This document shows, piece by piece, positions 56,151 through 64,000 of a stretch of 64,000 nt of DNA. The translations under genes were made by a program, and so were the position numbers. Source of the DNA: Smallanthus sonchifolius (lineage: Eukaryota > Streptophyta > Magnoliopsida > Asterales > Asteraceae); the NCBI GenBank assembly GCA_023525975.1, contig CM042030.1, positions 21,012,350 through 21,076,349 on the forward strand, read 5' to 3'. How positions within the stretch are numbered: the stretch's first letter is position 1; every line of letters begins with the position of its first letter. The notes under the pieces were generated by a model that was given only the letters and a program-made list of their open reading frames with translations, did no database searches and was not told the origin of the DNA.

Positions 56151-57779
56151 TTGATTTTAATTCTTATCAAACACCCAAAAAGTTTTTCTTTACTTCTGTT
56201 TTTAATTGGTGTTTATTTTGTTTATTTCTTCGATCAGAACTGCTTGGGTGTGCCACTTGTGCAGGTCGGCATGGACAGGACTTATCATGATGACCAGTAT
56301 TACTATGAGCCATGCAGTAACTGTGGCATCACTGGCCATTGGGCTCAAGATTGCCCAAGATACAACTCACATGGTGGTGGTCCTGAGTATCAAAGCTATC
56401 AGGAAAATTATAATCAAGACTACCACCCGAGTGGACCACCGGAACAAGACAACTATCAATCTGAACTGGATGTCATCCGGTCAGATATGAAGGAGATGAC
56501 CAAAGTGGTAGAAGCAGTGGTGCAACAACAGGAAAGCCAGGCAAAAGCACATCAAGCTTTGATAGATCTTGTTTCCCACTTAACTGGGGTTGTTGCAAGC
56601 ATCATCAAAGAAGTAGGTAAGCCTTGCAGTGCACATCAGTCCTCAAGTTCCCAAACCACAAACAGTGCACACCTAAATGATGTAAGTCTTCAACCCTCAT
56701 CTGATTTGTCTGATGTTGAACATACTCCACCACTGGTAGTAGAGAGAGTGGTGGAGTATAATGAGTCTGAATCTGATCCTAATCAGGATTTTATTTCACA
56801 GAATAATTTGAAAACTGAAAATGTGAATGAACCTGTAAAAATCCCGTTTCCAGATGCTCTAATCAAACCATTTTTAAAAGAAAAAGATCCAACACAGGAT
56901 GAACGATGGGAAAAGTTTGAGTAGCGTAAAATTAACTCGTTATTTTTAAATACGCTTAAACAAGATCCTGATAATGTTGAATGTCTAAAAGGTTTGAGTA
57001 CCCGAAAGCGACGGCACAAATGTCCCGAGCAAGTAAAATTGAGTGTCAGTGTGAATGCCGTGTTTACGGGTACCCTTCCCCCGAAACTCCAAGATCCAGG
57101 GGCACCTATTATTTCAATTCAAATAGGTGAAATTACATTGAATAGAGCATTACTAGATCTTGGAGCATCTTTGAGCATAATTCCAGGGAGTCTGTATAAT
57201 CAGCATGAATTTGGTCCATTACAGAGAGTTAACACCACCGTGGTGTTGGCTGATCAGACTCCCGCACATTCTCGGGGGATTGTAAAGGATGTGATTGTGA
57301 AAGTAGGAGAGTTTTATTACCCAGTGGATTTCTTGGTGTTGGATTATGTGAAGAACACAGAACCAACTATCATTTTGGGTAGACCATTCTTGGCCACTGC
57401 TCAGGCAAATATTAATTGTGCTGAGGGAATGATAAGGATGAGGTTTGGGGCTCAGAAAATGAGTCTTAAAATTTTTTCAAACTTGCCAACCCCGAAAGCT
57501 AACAAATGTGGATCACCTGAAAAGGTGAATCACACAGTCGAGAATGCTTGTGTTGTGTTTAACAGGTCAGTTGAGATGAAGAATGGTGAGACTCCAGACA
57601 ATGGGAAGAAAAGGGTCAGAAAGAGAAAGCGGAAAGGGAAGAAACCGCGAGTTCATGATGTAGATCAAGAACTCTTTTCTCTATTTATGAAGGCTTGGAG
57701 AAAAGTGGATGATGAGAGGAATTTAAGTGTGGGGAAGGAGGACTACAAGCATCCTACCCGACCACCACGACCTAACTAA
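56151..57779 (+). pseudogene. G gag (zinc knuckle) and protease-like polyprotein, one TAG
   Basis: One frame of 543 codons has a single TAG at 56922-56924. The upstream part (257 codons) has a CCHC zinc knuckle near its start (CSNCGITGHWAQDC), a Tyr/Gln-rich segment, a helical stretch (LDVIRSDMKEMTKVVEAVVQ) and an acidic linker. The usual capsid region before the knuckle is absent. The downstream part has a retropepsin-like fold: RALLDLGASLSIIPGSLY (DLGAS in place of DTGAS) and PTIILGRPFLATAQANIN. A very basic patch (KKRVRKRKRKGKKPRV) is near the end. The first Met at 56151 gives a hydrophobic lead; MDRTYHDDQYYYE at about 56271 is a more natural start. A second gag helix-rich domain and pol are missing. 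Confidence 0.85.
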
Positions 57780-59557
57780 GGTACACTGCGTCTGGCTGAA
57801 CACGTTAAACTTAGCACTCTTAGGAGGTAGCCTAAGGTAAGTTTTAATTTCTTGTCTAGTTAAATGAACTTTGCGGGTGTGTTCAATAGAAACCCTTACG
57901 AGACTAAACTCGTCCACTCGGGCTACCGAGTGGTTTAAAAGGCTAGATGCATATGCTAAATGCATCCGTGATTCCTACGAAAGTGAGTTAGGAAATTATT
58001 TCATTGTTTTGTGTGTGAGCCGGCCAAGTGTGGGGAATTTTCATGGGTTTTCAAGTGAGTGTGCGTGTTTTCAAATGAATGCTAGCCCGTTTGTAGAGTT
58101 TTAGAGGTGTGTGTCTTTTTTTGTTTTTATCGAGTCAGTTTTATGTTGTTATACATTGAGTCAATTTGATGCTTTTGGGTTTGTCTCGAGTTTAATTTTT
58201 CCAGATTTGCATTGATCCACCCGTACTTAGTCTCCATTCGGGTGGTGATGGTTCGAGTTTGATTTTCATGTAAAAGGCAACCCAATAGCAGATTTTGATG
58301 GCGATCGCGAAGAAAATGCTATACGATCGTATGAGTTTGGATTGAAGACAGTTACAGCTGGCAAACAGCTAAGTACTTTCCAATTCTGTATATAGTTTTA
58401 TTTTTGCATATTTATTTTCATCGTCTCTCATTCTACATTGGGGGCAATGTAGAGTTTAAGTGTGGGGATGGGAGACTGAGTTTGTATAAAAAAATATATA
58501 TATAAAAATTGAAAAATCCATAAAAAAATTTAAAAATGTCCTTGGATCAGAATTTTTGTAACTAAATGGAAAATGATAGATATAATTGGAAACTATGCTT
58601 GTGTGATCAAATTGAATAATAAATAGAAAATGCGTTTGATTTGTAATGTTTTGGTAGGCCCAACCGATCTAAAGAGCTTAAATATCCTGATATTGTATCT
58701 AGGGTTAATTGACAATTAATTCAGGATGTCTTGTGGGTTCTTATCTTAGGGGTTTCGGCAAGGTTGAAACTGTCATCATAGGGTGATAGGTACCACTATA
58801 AGCAAAAATTTATAAGTTTTTAAAATTACTTGGCACACCACTTTCTTTTTATGAAAATAAATCCGAAAATTGGTGACGCCCGCAATCCATAATCCATCTT
58901 GCATGAGCTTAATTAAATAAAATTGAGAGCTTGAGTTCAGCCTACGTGTTTCCCTTCGGGATGGTGACTTGAAGGATACACCCATGGGCGAGACTTAAGT
59001 GATCAATATTGGATGACTAAGTTAGGAGTACGTGTTTCCCTTCGGGATGGTGACTTGAAGGATACACCCATTCTCCAAAGCTTATGTACTTCATGGCTTA
59101 AGAACTGCAGCCTACATGTCATATATCGTGTTCCAGCGTGATTGAAACACCACTGGGTTAGGTTCATTCATAAAATAATAATAAAAGCTCAAAAACATGC
59201 ACCCATCGATCCATAATTCCATAATTTTCAAAAACATATAAATTGGTGTTTATAATGGTGGGAAATCTATATGGTTTAACCCGTGCCTAAACATGACTTT
59301 GAGATGGGATTAGACTAAGTTGTAGCTTCCTGAATGTGAGACCCATAGAGAAACTGTTGCTTGGTAATAAATAGGATAGTAGATCACAGAATCGGGGGCT
59401 CAATAGATCGGTGGTTGGGTTTAGTCGGATAAAAATACCAATTGTTACAGTCAATGCGTGATTATGTTTTAATTGTATGAGATCATGAGAGCAGGTTTCA
59501 ATTATGATTCCATTGCAGAATTCTTTTTCGGGACGCAAAAGAGTAAGTGTGGGAATG
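57780..59557 (+). other. G 3' non-coding interior
   Basis: About 1.8 kb without an ORF of note. It has GGGGGCAATGTAGA and repeated AAGTGTGGGGA motifs (near 58025, 58459 and 59545) like those downstream of Athila/Tat genes, an 86-bp-spaced repeat (separate entry), and a polypurine-like GAGTAAGTGTGGGAATG before the LTR. Confidence 0.65.
58943..59070. repeat. Two identical 42-bp copies in G interior
   Basis: 58943-58984 and 59029-59070 are identical blocks starting TACGTGTTTCCCTTCGGGAT and ending GGATACACCCA. Each contains the inverted repeat CCCTTCGGG. Confidence 0.9.
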
Positions 59558-60610
59558 TGATGGGATGTGGATTTTGTGTGTTTATAGTGTTTTAACCCCG
59601 CGATTTTATATGTTTTTCTCTTATTACATATGCATGGATAGCAATTACTACGAGCTTTTGTGTTTGTAGGTAAGAGGGGTTAAAACATAGATGTTAGAGC
59701 ACGTGGAAATGCAGGTTACGGGAATCGGAACGAAGAAACGAAGAAGTGAAAAAGGACTGGCCGTAAGTTACGGCCAGGCCACAGTAACTTACGGTGGGAA
59801 GAAAAATAAAAAAGTTTGGCCGTAAAGTAGAAGCTACAAGCCGTAAGTTATAATTTGGAAAAAGCTGACCGTAAGTTACGGCAAAACCACCGTAACTTAC
59901 GGTGGTCGGGGAAACAGCCGATTTTCAATGGTTAATTAGGGTTCCTTCCCCAACATCAAAGGGCGATCTTTTACACCACACTCCTTGGGCGATTTTGAGA
60001 GGATTCACACATCCACTTGAAGATTGAAGATGATCTCCCTCACCATGAGCGGGTGATTCACTTGTGGCTTCCTCCAGGCGGACGGTTCGTATAGGTTTTT
60101 GTATTTGATTCAGTTTATTCATGTTTGGATCTTGTTAGTTTCTGACAATAACTTGAGAGATTGATGTATTAGTTGATTTAAACAGTTTATGATTATGCTT
60201 TGAGTTTGCTTGCTTTACGATCTTATTCGGTTGATGACAAAACCTAGTAGCAGGGTTGAGTGACTAAAGGGGGTAACTTGGCATTCATAAATTGGGTGAT
60301 TGAATTATACTGGTTTGTGACGAAACTAGTTGTATAGGTTTTCTGACAAAGAATCTGTCTTCAATTACTGTTTCAACTAATTTTCCAACACTATGTCTAT
60401 GTGGTGTCCAATTGAACAACTGAATTTTATGTGAAGCCTAGAACCTGAAGTTTGGAGGAGGTTGCATTTTTATTTGATCTGTGTCTTCATTCTAACTAAC
60501 AAACTAAGCAATTCCACTAACCACTGATTCCTCGTGGATACGATACTCTTCTTACCCTTACTAGTTAAGTGTTTAAGGATTGTTTTTGACCGACCTAACG
60601 ACATCGATCA
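59558..60610 (+). repeat. G 3' LTR (1053 bp)
   Basis: Partner of 55035-56087, with palindrome cluster at 59757-59905. Followed by target duplication ATACC. Confidence 0.95.
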
Positions 60611-60615
60611 ATACC

Positions 60616-61007
60616 ATCCCCAATCATATGATACTTCGAGTCAGTGGATGGAAGCTGGATCCGATTTCAGCAACTTGAATAGCAATACTATACCACTCCA
60701 AGGAAATAATGAAGCTGAATCGAGCAGAACTCATCAGAACGTATCGGCTGAAGAGGAACCTTCTGAAGAAGAATCCTATCATAATTTTGTATCTGAAATC
60801 CTGAATCTCCAATTCTGTATGATCCATATATGTTTCCTGAACCCGTTTATCACGGACCTTTTGAAACTTATTTCCAAGCTCCTTCGGAGTATCAAAATGT
60901 TTATAATGATATCATGGTTGGACTTCGTGAGCCTCCACCTAAATTCGGTTATGAGCATAGTTTGGCTTCTTTTCCAATTGAGTGTTTAGATCGTTCGTTA
61001 CGAAAAA
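60616..61007 (+). pseudogene. H leader ORF, middle segment
   Basis: Continues the frame from 55034: SQWMEAGSDFSNLNSNTIPL, then an acidic EEEPSEEESYHNF. A frameshift near 60800 is followed by DPYMFPEPVYHGPFETYFQA and PPPKFGYEHSLASFPIECLD. The coding character returns in a new frame, so this was once a protein. Interrupted by S at 61008, where DRSLRK continues into MDEVT after S. Confidence 0.55.
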
Positions 61008-62966
61008 TGTAAGGCCCCAAACCTGGAGGCCTCACTTGTTGGATTTACTCATTTACAAACAGTTCTTAAACTTGAATATCAAAATAACGAGCGGAAAATA
61101 CTTCATTAAAACATAACCATTACATTGTTCAACACGCGGAAGCGTAACATAGTCTATTACATAAACATAACATAATCTAATCATAACAGGATGCCAGTCT
61201 TCGTATCATCCGGGTAACTCATCAAGCCGCCCAGCATCACCTTCCATCATCGTAACCTGCCTTAACCTGAATGTGCATACTAAAAAGTCAGCTACGCTAG
61301 TGAGTTCTAGCTTTTACATAAAACATTAACTTCAAATATTTGACAAAAACATATCCTTAACCTTCATTAATAAAAGCGTACGTAAAATAATGCAATAACA
61401 AAAACATATCACATCAAAAACATAAGTCAATGAACATATCGAATTTGCGCCTTCTCGTAACCGTCAAATCCATACGTCACATACTAGTGGAATAACCTAA
61501 AGATCACCACCACTAGGCCCATCAACACCGTACTGTCCTTCGGGTGAGGAACTCCTACGGCCCGATACTTAGGTTATTCAGCACCAAACTTCAAGCACGG
61601 CATCACAAGGATGACACGTACCAAACTTCAAGCACTGCACCCCGTAAGGCGCAAGTACCAAACTTCAAGCATGACTACACCGTAAGGTAATTCGTACCAA
61701 ACTTCAAGGATCACGATAATCCCCTTGGCGACCGTCATCGCCCCAGTTGTACAACAGTTGGCCAGCCACAAAGGCCCCTAAAAGGTAAAGGCCCATAACA
61801 TACTTCCCATACCCATAACCTTCATTCCCTAAGGAATATTGGTAGATTCGTTCGTTTGTGACTTTCGTAAACATTCACTTCTTTTACTTCAAAACTTCAG
61901 TTAAAGCATTCGTACGTTTTATTAAAAATCATTCCTTCATTCATAAACACTTCATAAACTTCATAAACTTCTTTTGGCAAAATATTTCATAAACACTGCT
62001 TTAATAACCCTTCCTTCCAAAACATCGTTCATAAACATCATTTTATAAAACGTCACATACAACATTCATAAACATCGTTTTATAAAATAGTCACATCGTT
62101 ACGTATGCACACCAGCCCAAAAACATTATTAAAACATTTAAAAGAGGGCTTCTAGAACTCACTTTACAAGCTAGTCTCGGTTGTCCTAAACAAAGGCCCA
62201 ACAACGTCACTTCCGATCTGAATTGATTAGTTAAATACACATCAGACCCAATCCTGACTCTAACGGTTTAACCTTCTAAACATACTGACTTTACTTAACC
62301 AGCCTGATGCCTGCGCACTTAGCAAGTGCGCAGGGACTTATTCTTGCGTACTTAATAAGTGCGCAGACCTTGCTTCATGCGTACTTGATAAATACGCAAT
62401 ATCTGCTTCATGCGTACTTGATAAGTACACAGGATCCTCTTCTTGCGTACTAGTTAAGTACGCAGGATCATCTTCATGCGTACTTGATAAGTACGCATGA
62501 ACTGCTTCTTAGCAAAAACCCTAACTTTCGCCTTCGGGTCTGATCACGTCAAGATCCCGAACTTGTTTACTTCAAAACGTTTGCTTTCCATTAAGGAACT
62601 CAAATCTATGTTTATCTTTCAGTTTTATCCGTGAAAACATTACCTTTTCACCCAAAACCTGAAAAACCCAAAAACGAACAAAAACTCAGATTTAGGCCCG
62701 ATCGTTACCTGAATCGAGTTTCTGATCCAGAGGTTCTTCTCACGAGCTATGGAGCAACACTTTGCTGAAATTTCGGGTCGATCCGCCAACTTTCTCTCTC
62801 TACGGTTTCTCTCTCTAGAAGTTGCAAATGAGAGAAATAGGTGGTGACCTTGGCTATTTATAGAGAAGGCTCCCCTTCCAGCCCGCCGGCCCATCCGGCC
62901 CGACCCGACATGCCTCGTTCGTTTATTCCGTTATTATAACTGTCGTTTTATTTTTGGAGTGTTACA
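61008..62966 (-). mobile_element. Solo LTR S of the A/E family
   Basis: It starts TGTAAGGCCCC and ends GTGTTACA, and is 1959 bp with no interior. The flanks AAAAA (61003-61007) and ACAAA (62967-62971) are a target duplication with one mismatch. TATA box on the - strand at 62854-62862. The part at 61490-61760 is E-like (GTACCAAACTTCAAGCAC repeats), while the palindrome array is A-like. Confidence 0.9.
62312..62496. repeat. Palindrome array in solo LTR S
   Basis: Six units of the A type: first GCGCACTTAGCAAGTGCGC, then variants of GCGTACTTGATAAGTACGC, with about 31-33-bp spacing. Confidence 0.9.
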
Positions 62967-63766
62967 ACAAATGGACGAGGTAACATAGGAGAAAATAATG
63001 GATAAGGCAAGAACGGAATTTTATGGACAACAGGTGTACGAATACAAAGAAAACCTGATGATCCTTGGAAAAGAGCTGATGAAGGATTAAAATTTTTTGT
63101 TGTACCTTTTATTTTCTTGTAATATATTTTCTAATAATATAATAAACTTTGTTTTGTTTTATTTTGTACAGACATGGTTGGTAAAGGCAAATGTCCTAGC
63201 TTTCTTCATAAATTTGCAATAGCTAATTATTTCGAATGAAAAACTAATGAGACAACTATAGAAAATAATGAGGAAACTGAAAGTTCAACTTTTAGGAGCC
63301 TCGGAGAAATAGGAAACCTTAATGTTCTCTAAAATTCTTCTATAAGTTTTCATTCTGCTCCTACTGCTGGAAGCTATAATATCACTCCAATATACTCACA
63401 TAATTTTCATGAGGGATTCACTGAAATGCCTTATGATAACAGGTGTGTTCTTGAAAAAGAAGAAGAACGAGCTGATTCTAATAAACCTTACGTTCTCTAC
63501 TATGAGACTGTTACCATCCCTGCTCCTCATATTAATGAGAATGCATCGGGAAGTGAAAGGGAGCAAATGCTATTACATCGAATAGCAGAACTAGAATGAT
63601 AAAAGGCTAAAGTTGAAGCTCGAAATGCCTTGTTAGTTCAGGCTCTAGAAGAAAAGAATTTTAGGAATTTCTAAGAAATAATGACTTCTATATATGTATT
63701 TTCTCTTGTATAAAGTTTATCAATAAAAAGTTCTGTTTTGTATTCCAATCTGGTTCCTTTGATAGC
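62967..63766 (+). pseudogene. H leader ORF, last segment(s)
   Basis: After S the frame gives MDEVT*EKIMDKARTEFYGQ, a charged helical stretch ending at TAA near 63087. A T-rich tract ending TTTTGTACAG at 63171 resembles an intron 3' splice site. From ATG 63174 another frame runs to TGA at 63597 with stops at 63237 and about 63330. It includes SFHSAPTAGSYNITPIYSHN and KPYVLYYETVTIPAPHINEN, ending in a Glu/Arg-rich helix. I recognise no domain. Confidence 0.45.
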
Positions 63767-64000
63767 ATGTCTAAACAAACTGGACCATCTCAAAACATAA
63801 GAGATAAAAAGAAGCAAGTGGTAGTTGAAAACACTTCCGAAATTACCACTCCCCGTAAAGAACTCCAAAATCTGATCGTGGAAGGAATCAAGAATTCTCT
63901 TCCAATGATCTTTACAGAAATGGAAAAGAGGCAGGCTAATAAACTATCTGCTCAGCCATCAAATCCAAAATCCTTACATTCTCATCCCATAACTCAACAT
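63767..64000 (+). CDS. Probable gag start of H (partial, runs off window)
   Basis: From ATG 63767 the frame is open for 78 codons to the window end: MSKQTGPSQNIRDKKKQVVV, then RKELQNLIVEGIKNSLPMIF and EMEKRQANKLSAQPSNPKSL. A basic, polar N-terminus followed by an amphipathic helix fits a gypsy gag N-terminus, but no capsid or zinc-knuckle region is inside the window, so this is tentative. Confidence 0.45.
   Translation, partial: MSKQTGPSQNIRDKKKQVVVENTSEITTPRKELQNLIVEGIKNSLPMIFTEMEKRQANKLSAQPSNPKSLHSHPITQH

Larger units (their letters stand above)
55035..60610 (+). mobile_element. Element G: short non-autonomous LTR element with gag/protease only
   Basis: It begins TGATGGGATG, ends ACATCGATCA, and is flanked by ATACC (55030-55034 and 60611-60615). 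LTRs are 55035-56087 and 59558-60610, both 1053 bp; about eleven differences by eye. The interior has a tRNA-Asp primer site, one zinc-knuckle plus protease frame and 1.8 kb of non-coding sequence. No RT, RNase H or integrase. The primer type and the LGRPFLAT protease resemble Athila/Tat gypsy elements, which may supply the missing enzymes. Confidence 0.93.
53093..64000 (+). mobile_element. Element H: Ty3/gypsy-type retrotransposon, 5' part only (continues past window)
   Basis: A 5' LTR (53093-54525), a primer site (54529-54543) and leader/ORF fragments (54544-55034, 60616-61007, 62967-64000) are visible. G and S interrupt the leader. The right half and the partner LTR lie outside, so the target duplication and pol type cannot be checked. 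The initiator-Met primer site and the LTR end GGGGTGTGACA suggest gypsy. Confidence 0.7.

Noticed and set aside
1..64000. A host protein-coding gene or bona fide tRNA/rRNA gene
   Set aside because: Every frame with recognisable motifs belongs to gag or pol. The tRNA-like segments lack a full cloverleaf and sit inside LTRs.

Overview
The window is plant nuclear DNA made almost wholly of nested LTR retrotransposons. The evidence is chromovirus-type Ty3/gypsy gag-pol ending in a chromodomain-like tail, a Ty1/copia pol, tRNA-iMet and tRNA-Asp primer sites, and plant-style TATA boxes in the LTRs. The species cannot be fixed from sequence alone; a large repeat-rich eudicot such as an Asteraceae is a guess. 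I see no host gene, no cellular rRNA or tRNA gene and nothing prokaryotic. Element letters below are mine.

Nesting. The oldest visible layer is a Ty1/copia element on the + strand. Its integrase reappears at 37394-38231, its RT/RNase H at 47184-48982, and its tail at 48983-49201 and 52457-53092. Element D (gypsy-like, - strand, <1-37393) lies in the copia integrase. D's left LTR is split by element A (818-19613, - strand gypsy), and A is split between gag and protease by element B (6353-16037, + strand gypsy). D's right LTR is split by element F (24264-34405, - strand gypsy). Element E (38232-47178, - strand gypsy, same family as A and the least damaged) is in the copia between integrase and RT. 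Solo LTR I (49202-52456, a distant D relative in the opposite orientation) carries a MITE-like foldback. Element H (+ strand, 53093 to beyond the window) is entered only through its 5' LTR and leader. It is split by G (55035-60610, a short gag/protease-only element with a tRNA-Asp primer site) and by solo LTR S (61008-62966, A/E family). Target-site duplications support A (GTAAT), B (CTTTC), F (TGGTG), E (AAGAG), I (TTAAG) and G (ATACC); S has a one-mismatch duplication.

Functional state. Nearly all pol genes are dead. E has one continuous gag-pol frame of about 1527 codons broken only by two TAG codons. F has almost identical LTRs but a badly decayed pol, so it was probably copied by another element's proteins. 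D has no recognisable gag-pol, but encodes a roughly 200-codon frame (two stops) for a proline-rich, coiled-coil protein with a C-terminal membrane anchor.

The most unusual theme is that LTRs of A, E, S, F, G and H carry tandem arrays of short palindromes in the first part of the LTR, downstream of the likely promoter in A, E and S. A and E share position and a 33-bp period but use unrelated palindromes, and S is a mosaic of the two types. B and D instead carry tRNA-like modules in their LTRs.
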